A model generated the notes under the pieces. It was given only the letters and a program-made list of their open reading frames with translations. It was not told the DNA's origin and did not search any database. The translations under genes were made by a program, and so were the position numbers. Positions 1-8,919 of a stretch of DNA of 64,000 bases are shown piece after piece. This DNA comes from Saezia sanguinis. GTDB taxonomy: Bacteria; Pseudomonadota; Gammaproteobacteria; Burkholderiales; Burkholderiaceae_C. Every line of letters starts with the position of its first letter. Within the stretch, counting starts at the first letter, position 1. Location of the stretch: NCBI RefSeq assembly GCF_003991585.1, contig NZ_PQSP01000004.1, forward strand, positions 182,110 to 246,109, written 5' to 3'.

Positions 1-87
1 CACATGCAGCCGGTGTTGCGGGAGCCGTACGGGCGTTTGCCGGCAGAAATGATCTGCTGGCAGCTTGCATACCGTTTTTCATCTCTA

Positions 88-145
88 AAACCACCACAGG
101 GGACGACCCTTGTGGCATCACACAGCATGCAGGACGGCCTGAGTC
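88..145 (+). promoter_or_regulatory. Guanidine-II (mini-ykkC) riboswitch
   Basis: Two adjacent hairpins, each closed by an ACGR loop, are the hallmark of the guanidine-II class. Hairpin 1 is at 94-115 (9-bp stem CCACAGGGG/CCCTTGTGG with loop ACGA). Hairpin 2 is at 130-141 (CAGG/CCTG with loop ACGG). The RBS (AAGGAG, about 146-151) follows directly, so ligand binding could free or block translation of the exporter at 158. The structure is seen in the sequence; guanidinium binding is inferred from the known class and from the gene it precedes. Confidence 0.9.
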
Positions 146-157
146 AAGGAGTTATCC

Positions 158-478
158 ATGGCCTGGTTTTATCTGCTGATTGCCGGCGTTTCCGAGGTTG
201 TCTGGGCAACCTTCATGAAAGAATCGCACAGCTTTACCAAACTGACCCCTTCCATCGTGACCGTGGTGTTCATGGTCGTGAGCTTTTACTTTCTGGCGCT
301 GGCCATGCGCAGCCTGCCGCTGGGTACCGCGTACACCATCTGGACCGGCATTGGCGCAGTGGGTGCATTCATTGTGGGCGTGATCGTGTTTCACGAGCAG
401 CTCACCCTCATGCGTGTGCTGGCCGCGCTGCTGATTGTCAGCGGTCTGGTGCTGATGAAAGTCTCCTCCAGTTCCTGA
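158..478 (+). CDS. gdx: SMR-family guanidinium exporter Gdx (SugE)
   Basis: A 106-residue protein with four hydrophobic segments, the standard size of small multidrug resistance proteins, which act as antiparallel dimers in the inner membrane. The conserved membrane Glu lies near residue 13 in the context SEVVWATFMK; the W-A-T/MK pattern is typical of the SugE/Gdx branch rather than EmrE. Gdx proteins exchange guanidinium for protons. The guanidine-II riboswitch just upstream strongly supports this substrate. The start is chosen from an AAGGAG RBS about 7 bases upstream. It appears monocistronic: the next gene is on the other strand. Confidence 0.93.
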   Translation: MAWFYLLIAGVSEVVWATFMKESHSFTKLTPSIVTVVFMVVSFYFLALAMRSLPLGTAYTIWTGIGAVGAFIVGVIVFHEQLTLMRVLAALLIVSGLVLMKVSSSS

Positions 479-552
479 AACGTTGGGCTGCGCCAGGGCC
501 TGGCCTGCATACACAGCACAGGGCTGATGCTGTGTATGCATAAGTGCCGGTT

Positions 553-1668
553 TTACTCATCTGGAATAACACGGCGGGCAGTGAGCATGACGCTGCCTAA
601 ACGACCGCTCTGGCTCTGTCCGATAAAGGTGATACGTGCGTCGTCTCTTTCCCATATGGCAAACAGTGATTCCGGTCCGATAGGCAATGCGTACTGAATA
701 TCGCGGGCGTGAAAACGCTCAGTGGGTTCCCCAAATTGAGCAATCAATTCAGACAGCACTTTTTCCTGAGTTGCTACGCCGTTTGTTCTGAAGCGCAGCC
801 AGAGCAGACGCCCCTGTTCGTCAACGAAAACGTCAACCGGGTCATGGGTGGCGATGCTCGGCGGAGATTTCCAAGGGTAGAACACTGAGCCACCGCGTGC
901 ATTGACCGTGCCAAAAGTCTGACGCAACGTACTGTTCAGGATACAAGTTTTCTGTATATCCTCCATCCGTGCCATAGGTGAACATTCAGGCAGGCGCAGG
1001 GGCTGATCAATGGTCAGCCCATACAGCGTGGTGGTGTTTGAACGCGGCGCGTCAACTGCCGTGATGTATTGAGCCATTGGCCAGGCATTAAAAACAATCT
1101 TCCCGCCAGAAGGAAAGTAGCCAGTAGCGCCCGATACTTCAATAGCACCCCGGTTTGGAAATGTCCACTGCATCAGCAGTGAACCTTCCAAATCACCAAA
1201 AATACTGGTTTCACGACGGGTTGTGTTTACCTGTGCGGGACCAAATTTTTGCTCCAAGGCACGGATAATCCAATGGCTTTGATCCAGTTTATCGGGCGCC
1301 TGTATGAAAAAGCGCATCAGGCGGTTATTTTTGTCCAGATGGACATATACGATATTGCCCAAAGAGATGGGAGGTTGGTTTAACAATGGAAAAGCAACTA
1401 TGGCAACTTCAAGCGGGAAAGGAGTTTGTGTGGTCATCGTACCCAGGTTCCTGACCACGCACAGCTGGGGCACATCAAGCAGTGCGCTTTTCAATGATCC
1501 TTGGGAAAATCTGTCCTGCTCTTCAATGGCGCAATTGGGCAGGTTAAGTTTTTCCCCCAGAGTCAGACCGTATAGGCTCAATGGCTGGGCATGGACAAAC
1601 CCACTCAGTAACAAAATACTGCACAAACTATACCACTTGCAGCAGCGGATGATCCAGTCTGATTTCAA
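553..1668 (-). CDS. Secreted hypothetical protein with two internal repeats
   Basis: No family recognised. From a TTG start at 1668, preceded by a clear GAGGAG RBS, the protein has 371 residues; an ATG at 1764 would add 32 residues without a good RBS. A signal peptide is evident (hydrophobic core LCSILLLSGF, cleavage after VHA near residue 27). The mature part has two copies of a domain of about 180 residues, opening with LYGLTLGEKLNLPNC near residue 32 and LYGLTIDQPLRLPEC near residue 215; each copy has conserved cysteines and an ...LDKNNRL/VDEQGRL... strand. Periplasmic location is inferred; the function is unknown. Confidence 0.8.
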   Translation of the reverse strand: MKSDWIIRCCKWYSLCSILLLSGFVHAQPLSLYGLTLGEKLNLPNCAIEEQDRFSQGSLKSALLDVPQLCVVRNLGTMTTQTPFPLEVAIVAFPLLNQPPISLGNIVYVHLDKNNRLMRFFIQAPDKLDQSHWIIRALEQKFGPAQVNTTRRETSIFGDLEGSLLMQWTFPNRGAIEVSGATGYFPSGGKIVFNAWPMAQYITAVDAPRSNTTTLYGLTIDQPLRLPECSPMARMEDIQKTCILNSTLRQTFGTVNARGGSVFYPWKSPPSIATHDPVDVFVDEQGRLLWLRFRTNGVATQEKVLSELIAQFGEPTERFHARDIQYALPIGPESLFAIWERDDARITFIGQSQSGRLGSVMLTARRVIPDE

Positions 1669-2055
1669 AACAGTCTCCTCAAAAATACAGGAATAAAACG
1701 TGCGCCATGGCAGAGCTGCGTTTACGGCGGTGAGGGTGAGAATCAAGATGCGCAACAAAGGCAAGGATTTAGTTAATTCTCACCAGGTTAAGCAGTGCAA
1801 CTAAACCCCGTACCCGCAAATCCAAGGGGTAAATGAAACAAGCCATGAAACGCGTCACGTTGTCCCGTGCCTGTATAACGCGTTAATCAATGATACTTTA
1901 TTTTATTTATAACATGTCGATCTGAAACAATCAGAGCTTGAATATCCAACCAGTGCTGCTATATATAGTCGAGACACGGGCATTGTTACAATACTGTTGT
2001 TTCCTGAATGTATGGCAAAACGATTCAGGCCGTGGAACATTTGTGGAGAAATTGA
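1669..2055. other. Intergenic stretch without a recognised gene
   Basis: Between divergently transcribed genes. It is A/T-rich around 1880-1990 and probably holds promoters for both neighbours. No hairpin terminator, repeat or RNA gene was recognised. Confidence 0.6.
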
Positions 2056-2742
2056 ATGCATACACCGCCGCATGAGGCCGTACCGCAATGGCTCAGGCCA
2101 TTAAGTGAATATATCAACCAGCCCAATCAGCGCTTTCTGTGCCACCCGGCAGATGGCAGCAGTACAGCACAGTGGGTGGCGCATGTGACCAGCACCTTGG
2201 GGGCGCCGGCATCTGCTGCGGACATGGCGCTGCTGCATGAGCAGTTGGGTGAAAACGCACCGCAGGCATTCATTGACTTTTATACGCACTACAACGGCGC
2301 CGAGCTGTATGCCGACACCGTCGAGCACAACGCCATCGGCATTCATGTCGTGGGCATACGCGTTTTTGCCATTGCAATGTGGGAGCGCATGGGAGACTAT
2401 TTTCAGGACTGGATCGACGGTGAGGTGTTTGACGCCGGCGAACTGAACGCCCGGGTTCCGCCATGGGTGCATGAAGCCGTCATGTTCGGTGAAGTACCCA
2501 ACTCGGGCAACTACTTTTTACTGGCGCTGGGCGGCGCGCAGCATGGTGGCATCTATTATTTCGACCAGGATGGTTTGAGCTTCAGCCTGTACGCCGCAAG
2601 CCTGCCAGAATTTTTCCAACGCATTACCAGCGACCCGGTTCAGGCGCTTAACGATCTGGGGGGCTATGCCCGTTATGGCGACGACGCCACCGGTACGCAA
2701 TGGATGCCTCAGGCGTATGCGGCAGGAGATGCGGTGTTTTAA
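2056..2742 (+). CDS. SUKH/SMI1-KNR4-like protein
   Basis: A 228-residue cytoplasmic protein without signal peptide. The region LLHEQLGENAPQAFIDFYTHYNG (about residues 59-80) and the later NYFLLALGG...GGIYYFDQDG strands resemble the SMI1/KNR4 (SUKH) fold: an early helix ending in L-P-x-x-(F/Y)-x-x-F-Y-x-x-x-N-G, then a G-D/N-Y-F-x-L strand with a D-x-D turn. Many bacterial SUKH proteins are immunity proteins of contact-dependent or secreted toxins, but no toxin gene is next to it here. RBS TGGAGAA precedes the ATG. The assignment is from pattern memory only. Confidence 0.6.
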   Translation: MHTPPHEAVPQWLRPLSEYINQPNQRFLCHPADGSSTAQWVAHVTSTLGAPASAADMALLHEQLGENAPQAFIDFYTHYNGAELYADTVEHNAIGIHVVGIRVFAIAMWERMGDYFQDWIDGEVFDAGELNARVPPWVHEAVMFGEVPNSGNYFLLALGGAQHGGIYYFDQDGLSFSLYAASLPEFFQRITSDPVQALNDLGGYARYGDDATGTQWMPQAYAAGDAVF

Positions 2743-2754
2743 GCCTGCGTGGTA

Positions 2755-3153
2755 TCAAAGTGGTTTGATTTGTGTAAAGAAAATTGTCAACATCAACACA
2801 CAGAAAAGAATGAGGGCCAACAAGGCGATGCGAAACCTGCTTCCAGGACCATCCATTTTGCGGTTGATCCACACCCAGCGGGCAATGCGGGTAGTGCGCC
2901 AGACATATAACAGACCGAAAACCCACCTCATCACGGCATAAGATTGATTACCAGTAAAAAGAATAATCAGGATATTGAGTACGTCTGCTGTCCACATGAG
3001 TACTGGAATAAACGCAATAGCAAGCGCTGCCAACACCACGCAGAGCAGAATCAAGGCAATGGGGTTCGGGGCGCTGACTTTTGCCGTGTGTGCAGGTTCA
3101 CGCGTATTCCGCTGGCTTGTTTGCGTACTGGTTGAAGTGTGTTCTGCGGACAT
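2755..3153 (-). CDS. Small membrane protein, unknown
   Basis: About 132 residues from the ATG at 3153 (an upstream in-frame ATG at 3189 is possible; neither has a strong RBS). The polar N-terminal tail, rich in Ser/Thr, is followed by hydrophobic segments (IALILLCVVLAALAIAFIPV and LNILIILF), a basic stretch around RTTRIARWVWINRKMDG, and a C-terminal hydrophobic segment. The layout matches the next gene on the same strand (3334-3741): polar tail, membrane pair, aromatic/basic loop, Asp-Gly turn, last membrane segment. The two look like diverged paralogues. No known domain was recognised. Confidence 0.6.
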   Translation of the reverse strand: MSAEHTSTSTQTSQRNTREPAHTAKVSAPNPIALILLCVVLAALAIAFIPVLMWTADVLNILIILFTGNQSYAVMRWVFGLLYVWRTTRIARWVWINRKMDGPGSRFRIALLALILFCVLMLTIFFTQIKPL

Positions 3154-3333
3154 GCTCAATTGCCTGTGTGTTGTAAAACATGTCTGCACTTTAGCGCGGC
3201 ATTCCGGCTTTGTACGTGTTTCATGAAGAAGTGCTTTTTGTTCATACCGCGAGGCGCATAAAATGATACGTGCCTGTTGCAGGACATGATTGTCATCGCT
3301 GCCTTGCTTTAACTTTGGCTGCCGGAAATATTT

Positions 3334-3741
3334 TTAAAATAAGAGCATTGCCGGTACTACATTGAGAAGAGTGAACGCAAACAAAGCAAAGCCCAGCTTC
3401 TGCCCAAGCGAGCCGTCTGTTTTACTGTAAGCGCTCCAAGTACACCGGGCTATGCCGATGGCAGAAAAGACAATGATGATAATTGGGAGCAGGCCAAACA
3501 GCATTCCACTGCCACCGAAAAGTATAGCCAGATAACCCATGACCGTACTTAACTTGACTGCCAATAGCACGGAGGCCGCAACATAGGCCAACAGCACCAG
3601 AGAAATCAAACCGGAAATGACAGGGTGCGGATCAACCGTTTCTGTATGTGCTTCTATTTCCATGCATGCTTGCGCATCTTCCTGCTGCGTGCTTTCTTCC
3701 TGATGATCTGGTTTGTAATTTAAAAGGTAATCGTCAAACAT
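3334..3741 (-). CDS. Small membrane protein, likely paralogue of the 2755-3153 gene
   Basis: 135 residues from ATG 3741 (a 22-residue upstream extension is possible). An acidic N-terminal tail of about 45 residues precedes hydrophobic segments (ISGLISLVLLAYVAASVLLA; LAILFGGSGMLFGLLPIIII) and a C-terminal segment ending in MLLF. The linker ARCTWSAYSKTDGSLGQKLGFAL aligns by eye with the equivalent linker of the neighbouring gene. Function unknown; both genes lie in an accessory region rich in paralogous pairs. Confidence 0.6.
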   Translation of the reverse strand: MFDDYLLNYKPDHQEESTQQEDAQACMEIEAHTETVDPHPVISGLISLVLLAYVAASVLLAVKLSTVMGYLAILFGGSGMLFGLLPIIIIVFSAIGIARCTWSAYSKTDGSLGQKLGFALFAFTLLNVVPAMLLF

Positions 3742-4038
3742 GGTACAGAACTCATTTGTTGTGGTACATGTCTTGACTTTAGCGGTGCATTCCAGCGCCG
3801 CATGCAATTTTCAGAGAAGTGCTATGTGCCCATACGGCCGGGCGCATGAGGTGATACCTGCGCAGGCTGAAATTGGTGGGCATGCGATCTGCTGCGGCAG
3901 GCAGATTTATGTTCAGATGCAAGCAGATATAAAAGTAAAAAGTTATAAAATCACAGGATCACAAAATTACAAAAGGCCTGCATGGTTGATTGCCATGCAG
4001 GCGCTGAATGTAGCACTGCTGCTCATGATCAGGCTGTT

Positions 4039-5058
4039 TTATGCAGCCGGTTTTTTCAGGGGCTGTTTGGGCTTTTTGCCATGGCGCAGTTTTTCTGCAT
4101 TGATGGCTTCATTGACCAGGCACTGCGCGATGAAATCTTTTTTGCTGGTCTTGAATTCACGCAGCCGACCGTCAGGTTCAATGAACTTGCCACTGTCCAC
4201 CAGCCACATCAGCTTGTCAAACTCATAAGGCAGAATGCCTTTGTCTTTACACAGCGTCACAATGGCGGTGAAAAACTTTTGCGGGCAGACCACTTTGGCA
4301 TAGTTGATCTTCTTGTCCTTTTTCGGTGCCTTGGGCAGCGTCTTGGGTTTTTTCTGCATGCGTTGCTGCACCTGTTTCAGGTCCACCAGCCCGGCTCGCA
4401 TGCACAGGTTGATCAGCGAGGCGTCAGGTTTAACGTAATCGGTGTAGCCAAGCTCTTTGATGAAGTTGTAAACCAAGCCTTTATCCAGTGAGGGGATGGC
4501 CTCGTGCAACAGCTCCACCGGTACCAGCAGCGCGTTGACATCGTCTCCATGGGCGTCGCTCAGCGCGCTTTTAAAAGCCTTGTACTGGTCGTCACCGGCA
4601 AAAAACGCCGCAGCATCACAGATGGTTTGAACAAAATTTTTCCAGGCTTTGATGGTTTTTTTCTGCGGCGCTTTCCCGTCCGGCGCCAGCAATTCTTTCA
4701 GATTTTTTTTACCGCCCAGGGCCTGCCATACTTTTTTCGGCTCTTTGCCATAAGTGGCTGCAACCTGTTGCGGGTTAAAGTTAAACAGTATCGGGGCTAA
4801 ATAATCGCGCAGGTAAAGTGTGGGGGCAGTATCAGCCGCTTCGGTGCGTGGCTGGTACCATTTACCCAGGGCGTCACCCTTGCCGGTGCCGCGTGAAGCG
4901 TGGCGCAGCAGCGTTTCATACAGCCATGCCGATGTTTTGCGGTGTTTGCGTTTGGCTTGCCACTGCAGCAGGTTGGCGTCAATGAGCTGGCCGGTAATGG
5001 CCGGGTCGCAGTTTTGCAGGTAATTACGGGCTTGTTGGGAAAATGTGATGATGTCCAT
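4039..5058 (-). CDS. Hypothetical cytoplasmic protein with basic C-terminus
   Basis: 339 residues, start supported by an AAGGAAG RBS. No family recognised. It is soluble and lacks a signal. A segment around residues 190-235 (YNFIKELGYTDYVKPDASL then INLCMRAGL) resembles the KPD-x-H/S-L helical element after helix-hairpin-helix motifs in HhH-GPD-type proteins, which would suggest nucleic-acid binding. The Lys-rich linker (about 240-260) and the C-terminal tail KKPKQPLKKPAA fit that idea but prove nothing. A short hairpin-free gap of about 230 bases separates it from the gene at 3334-3741. Confidence 0.7.
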   Translation of the reverse strand: MDIITFSQQARNYLQNCDPAITGQLIDANLLQWQAKRKHRKTSAWLYETLLRHASRGTGKGDALGKWYQPRTEAADTAPTLYLRDYLAPILFNFNPQQVAATYGKEPKKVWQALGGKKNLKELLAPDGKAPQKKTIKAWKNFVQTICDAAAFFAGDDQYKAFKSALSDAHGDDVNALLVPVELLHEAIPSLDKGLVYNFIKELGYTDYVKPDASLINLCMRAGLVDLKQVQQRMQKKPKTLPKAPKKDKKINYAKVVCPQKFFTAIVTLCKDKGILPYEFDKLMWLVDSGKFIEPDGRLREFKTSKKDFIAQCLVNEAINAEKLRHGKKPKQPLKKPAA

Positions 5059-5429
5059 GTTGTTACTTCCTTGGGTTCACGCCACAGGTAGGTGATCAGT
5101 TTTTCATATTGCGTCCGGGTGGTTTTCAGTGAACCGCTTGGCCATGGTCCTGTCAGGCCGTGCGTTTCCTGTATCCAGACGTGTTTTTTAGTGACAGCAT
5201 TAATCTTAACCGATAACGTTATTGCTGGCTATGTACAGGCCGTGGCGCATCAATGGTTGCCTGCATCAGTGTTGTTCAAAACAGGGCCGGCGGCAAAAGC
5301 AGGTTAAGGCAGGCGGCAGTGTGGCTGGTCATGTTCTATCTGAGTGACACCATGTAACATGTCAGGCCAGTGCTTGATCAGGCTCTTTTCAGGGCCAGCC
5401 GTTGAACCTGCGCGCTGCCAGGGCGCAGC
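5059..5429. other. Intergenic stretch without a recognised gene
   Basis: About 370 bases between two minus-strand genes. Short open frames exist, but none has an RBS or protein-like composition. It presumably holds the promoter of the 4039-5058 gene. Confidence 0.5.
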
Positions 5430-5960
5430 TTAAAATGTGGGCTTGCCGGCCAGGTGGGCGATGACGGTGAGCATCAATGCCAGTGGCACCATGCTTTTAT
5501 CAATAGCCAGCAGTTTGTTCACCAGTGCCTGGTGCCTGCTGCCGGCCAGCGCCTTGCTGAGTTCATTGAATCCAAACAATGCAATGAACAAGGCCAGCGT
5601 GATATAGCCCAGCCCGTCAGCGGCCCAGTACAGGTATACATCAGGCAGGTAGGCTTTGCTGGGGGTGCCCGGCGAATAAACCACCTCAATGTGCTGCCCT
5701 GTTTCATAAGGCCGCATATCGCTGCTGGTGGCGGTGTGCAGGGTGCCGCGGGCATCTTGGTATTCAATGGTGTAATAGTATGTGGTTGAACGGGTGCGGC
5801 CTGCGGCGCTGGTCTGAGTGACCTGGCCCTGCGCCTGTTCGCCCCACAGATAGGCAGCGCTGACGCCATACAGGTCTTTAACGCCCATATAGATGAAACA
5901 CATGCTGACAACCAGCAGTATCCAGGGAATGATAAAAAAATGTTTGGGTGTGGCAGCCAT
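5430..5960 (-). CDS. DUF3592-type membrane protein
   Basis: 176 residues from ATG 5960. A hydrophobic segment near the N-terminus (FIIPWILLVVSMCFIYMGV) is followed by a soluble beta-rich region with the DUF3592-like pattern: G-x-V-x-x-T...R-S-x-x-Y-Y-x-Y-T-I-E-Y-x-D, then TGQHIEVVYSPGTPSKAYL, then two further hydrophobic segments. The V-x-Y-x-P-x-x-P-x-x-A element is the most telling part. Members are widespread membrane proteins of unknown role. Confidence 0.7.
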   Translation of the reverse strand: MAATPKHFFIIPWILLVVSMCFIYMGVKDLYGVSAAYLWGEQAQGQVTQTSAAGRTRSTTYYYTIEYQDARGTLHTATSSDMRPYETGQHIEVVYSPGTPSKAYLPDVYLYWAADGLGYITLALFIALFGFNELSKALAGSRHQALVNKLLAIDKSMVPLALMLTVIAHLAGKPTF

Positions 5961-6488
5961 CGGTACAACAAACACATCAGTCTCAAAACATCGCCACGCT
6001 GAGATTTTCTCAACCAGCGCTGGTTGCCGCAGTGTAGCACGCGGGCCGGCGATCATGCACTACCCGGGGCACAGATGATCGTGGCGCGGTAACCGCTCCC
6101 GCAATCACAAGCGTGCAGTATTGTCCTGCATATTGGCCTGTCCGAATACCGTGCACTTACTGAAAACGGCTTAATGACCAGCAGGGCAGCAAGCGTAAGC
6201 CTGTCGCAGCCATGTGGCATTTGATTTTTTACATAAATACAACATGTATTATTACGCGGATTTATTTTTTCAGACCTTTTGATGCGCTTATTTGCGGTGT
6301 TTTAATGCTTGCCATGAAAATGCCTAATGCCTCTGTGGCAGGGCATCTTCGCGAGATTTTCGGTAGAAAGTTCTCTTACGCAGAGCGCGTTTTACTCATT
6401 AAATATGCCTTCTTTGTAAATGCAATTATTTTGGTCAACAACCTATAAATCATTGACCTTAAAAAATTAGGCGTTAACATTACATAAA

Positions 6489-6540
6489 TTATCGCGGAAT
6501 TTAAACGCGATAACTTGATTGTGACCACTTGCAATCAAAT
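6489..6540. repeat. Two adjacent inverted repeats
   Basis: First dyad: TTATCGCG and CGCGATAA separated by 9 bases (6489-6513). Second dyad: TTGATTG and CAATCAA (6515-6540). They abut, which suggests an operator or a folded leader. No regulator was recognised. Confidence 0.55.
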
Positions 6541-6694
6541 TGATACAAATGACGGTGTGGTGTGTAAATGATGGAATTAAAGACAAAAGCGGTTGTGAAT
6601 CGGTGTGATTCGTGTGAGTTGTGTCGCTGGTGTGAGGGGCCCTTCCCCCCGAGCGCAGTGCCGGGCGATTAGCCCTTGCTGAGCCAGCAGCAAC

Positions 6695-6725
6695 CCGCAC
6701 GGAAAGTATCCCGTGCGGTTTTTTT
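6695..6725 (+). terminator. Intrinsic terminator
   Basis: Perfect 8-bp stem CCGCACGG/CCGTGCGG with an 8-base loop, followed by seven T. It sits about 145 bases upstream of the ATG of the next membrane-protein gene, so it could also be an attenuator. Confidence 0.8.
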
Positions 6726-6868
6726 ATTTTAAGAGCACTGTTTTTGCGCCTGGGCTGCTGGCATACCGTGCCATCAAAGATCCCAGGGTGGGTAGGTTTC
6801 CAGAGATATGGCTGCATAGCCATGTCAATGTTGAATTAATCAAACTTTATAAAAAAAGGAAAAAGAAT

Positions 6869-7336
6869 ATGCATTACGTTCTGGTTGTGATCATCACTTG
6901 CATTATATGGGGTTACCTGGGTGGGCTGGCAGCGGCTGTGGCAACCGGGCTCTATCTTTTTTATGTTTTGCTGCAATACGCCATTGCGCGGCTTTTTACC
7001 ACAACGGCCAAATACTATGAATCGCTGGCGGCCAGTAACATGACCGTCATTACACTTTTAGCCATTGTCTTTCTTTTGGGATTTGTTGCGGGAGCTGGGC
7101 TGTCGGGGTATAACTTTCCACAGAAGCTGACGCAAGCTGAGCTGGATAAGGTGGCGCTGTATTTTTATGTCATCTATTTTGCTGTGACGGTAGCCGTTGC
7201 ATCGTTTTTTATCCGTCTCTATTTTGGCGTATCGTTTTTCGTGGCGCTGATGATTGCGGTAATCACGTATGTCTGCTGGACTGTCGTGACTCTGGGCATC
7301 AGTATGCTATCGCCTGCCAGCGCTGCCGTGCTGTAG
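6869..7336 (+). CDS. Small multi-span membrane protein (paralogue A)
   Basis: 155 residues, start ATG 6869 with an AAAGGA RBS 8 bases upstream. It starts MHYVLVVIITC and has about four hydrophobic segments. The stretch FTTTAKYYESLAASNM corresponds to FSKDATFYKSLASLNI in the gene at 8197-8724, and both begin M-H-Y, so the two are clear paralogues separated by a small secreted-protein gene. No known family recognised; inner-membrane location is inferred. Confidence 0.75.
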   Translation: MHYVLVVIITCIIWGYLGGLAAAVATGLYLFYVLLQYAIARLFTTTAKYYESLAASNMTVITLLAIVFLLGFVAGAGLSGYNFPQKLTQAELDKVALYFYVIYFAVTVAVASFFIRLYFGVSFFVALMIAVITYVCWTVVTLGISMLSPASAAVL

Positions 7337-7641
7337 CCTGCGGTGTATTTGCCTAATCTGCTGAATTGTGTGATGGAGCCTTTGTATATATAGGTATATC
7401 GGACCCATCGTTTGCAGGTACGGATACAGCAGTGGCGGCAGGCCGCTGGCGGTGCTGCATATGCCGATAGGCAGTCACCAAGAATGATCTGCATGGAATT
7501 ATTTTTGGAGCATGCGGGTATACATGATAAGATCGGATAGACAACATGGTTTTTGACATGTCATCACGTCAAAGCAGGGGCATTATGCTGTAACGCGGGT
7601 GATACGGAAACAACATTCTCTTTCTATCAACATCAAGGAAA
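7337..7641. other. Intergenic stretch without a recognised gene
   Basis: About 300 bases between two plus-strand genes. No terminator hairpin or protein-like frame was recognised; it likely holds the promoter of the 7642 gene. Confidence 0.5.
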
Positions 7642-7971
7642 ATGACGATGAAAATCTGGATGCTGATACCAGTTTTTGCAATGGCACTGGCAACTTCTGC
7701 ACACGCCCAGCAACTGCAACGCTGCACCGACCCGGCAACCGGGCGGGTGACCTATTCTGATGCACCATGCGCAACCAGCAGCAGCTCCCAGGCGGTCCGG
7801 GTGCACAGCATGTCGGGTGTGCAGCCGGGAGGACAAACCTGCAACACCGCCAACCGGGCGGCATCCGTATCGAATTACGGTTCCGGTGGCGGCAGCATTG
7901 CGGTGATGACGCCCTCTAACAGCCAAAGTGGCGGCAATGTTCGCCGTTCAGGGTGTAACCGGCGCCGATAA
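7642..7971 (+). CDS. Small periplasmic protein with DUF4124-like N-terminus
   Basis: 109 residues. AAGGA lies just upstream of ATG ACG ATG, so either of two Met codons may be used. There is a signal peptide with cleavage after AHA (about residue 22). The mature start QQLQRCTDPATGRVTYSDAPC fits the DUF4124 pattern (Y/R-x-C-x-D-x-x-G-x-x-x-Y-S-D-x-P-C). The remainder is Ser/Gly-rich and low-complexity with a basic end. Periplasmic or envelope location is inferred. A terminator follows at 8052-8077. Confidence 0.75.
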   Translation: MTMKIWMLIPVFAMALATSAHAQQLQRCTDPATGRVTYSDAPCATSSSSQAVRVHSMSGVQPGGQTCNTANRAASVSNYGSGGGSIAVMTPSNSQSGGNVRRSGCNRRR

Positions 7972-8051
7972 CAGGCAGATAGGCCTCTAAAGGCCACCCC
8001 AAACCGGCTGCAGGGTTTTGCAGCAGGGCGGTGTGGTTGAAGCATTTTCAG

Positions 8052-8077
8052 GCCATATCAAATGATATGGCTTTTTT
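8052..8077 (+). terminator. Intrinsic terminator
   Basis: Perfect 8-bp stem GCCATATC/GATATGGC, 4-base loop, then six T. It ends the transcript of the DUF4124-like gene. Confidence 0.85.
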
Positions 8078-8196
8078 ATGAGTCAGGTTTAACATTCGCA
8101 GCCCAAAGCGCAGCTATACTTGGCTTGCTGCAAAGCCATTTGTCCGATTGTTCCGATTTGTCCGCGCTGGCCATCAACTCAGAAAGATTACAACGA

Positions 8197-8724
8197 ATGC
8201 ATTACCTGCCAGTCGTACTCACCACTTTACTGTTGTATGCCATTGCCGATATACGGCTGGCGCTTTTTGCGCTTGGATTTTATCTGGCGGTTGTCTGGGT
8301 GCTGTTTGGTGTGACACGTCTGTTCAGCAAGGATGCGACGTTTTACAAATCGCTGGCATCGCTCAACATCATGTATATCGTGATGTTCCTCATCAACATT
8401 GTGATTGGGTTTGTCCTGTACAGCTACAGCACAGGGCAGTACACGGCTGCTGAACTGCAGGCCATGGAGGAACTGCCGCAGTCACTGGCCAGCATCATGT
8501 ACTATGTGAGCATCATCAACACATTGCTGGCTGTGGGCATTTTGGGCTATAGCATTTCCCGCCGGGTCGACATCTCATTTTTGGCCGGTATCGGTATTGC
8601 CGTGTTGACGCCGATTGCGTGCATATTGGTGCTGGCCGGGCTGGCATTGTTTCTGCCGGTTGCTGCGATTGGGGCTGAAGAACTCTCCGCCTTGATCAAA
8701 GGGGTACTGGCTACTATGCAATAG
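8197..8724 (+). CDS. Small multi-span membrane protein (paralogue B)
   Basis: 175 residues from ATG 8197; an open extension to 8062 runs through the preceding terminator and is rejected. About four to five hydrophobic segments. It shares with the 6869-7336 protein the M-H-Y start, the motif LFSKDATFYKSLASLN after the first membrane pair, and a helix with T/Q-A-E-L. A polar loop around residues 85-105 (TAAELQAMEELPQSLAS) may lie outside the membrane. Function unknown. A terminator follows at 8770-8800. Confidence 0.75.
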   Translation: MHYLPVVLTTLLLYAIADIRLALFALGFYLAVVWVLFGVTRLFSKDATFYKSLASLNIMYIVMFLINIVIGFVLYSYSTGQYTAAELQAMEELPQSLASIMYYVSIINTLLAVGILGYSISRRVDISFLAGIGIAVLTPIACILVLAGLALFLPVAAIGAEELSALIKGVLATMQ

Positions 8725-8769
8725 CGCGGCAGGCGATAGCCGTGCTGTGATTTGCGGTCTGAGAACAAA

Positions 8770-8800
8770 AGCCGTACAGCAGGTTTGCCGTACGGCTTTT
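8770..8800 (+). terminator. Intrinsic terminator
   Basis: Stem AGCCGTAC/GTACGGCT with a 12-base loop, then a short T run. It ends the paralogue-B transcript. Confidence 0.7.
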
Positions 8801-8919
8801 ACATGCCAACCGATGAACATGAGCAGCAATTTATGTCAATGATAACCGGTATGGCCTTTATGCGTGAAGCAGGGGATGGCCGCTGCGGCTGAAATGGATG
8901 CCCTGTGGGGCTGATCTGG

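Larger units (their letters stand above)
5961..6868. other. Long non-coding stretch with dyads and a terminator
   Basis: About 900 bases without a convincing gene. A 78-residue frame at 6212-6448 is A/T-rich and lacks a good RBS, so it is left uncalled. Two consecutive dyads lie at 6489-6513 and 6515-6540, and a strong intrinsic terminator at 6695-6725. The 6560-6640 part is rich in GTGT/GTGTG runs. The terminator implies a transcript ending here, so an unrecognised small RNA or very short gene upstream of it is possible. Confidence 0.5.

Noticed and set aside
6212..6448. 78-codon gene
   Set aside because: No RBS, strongly A/T-driven composition in the first half, and no recognisable domain.
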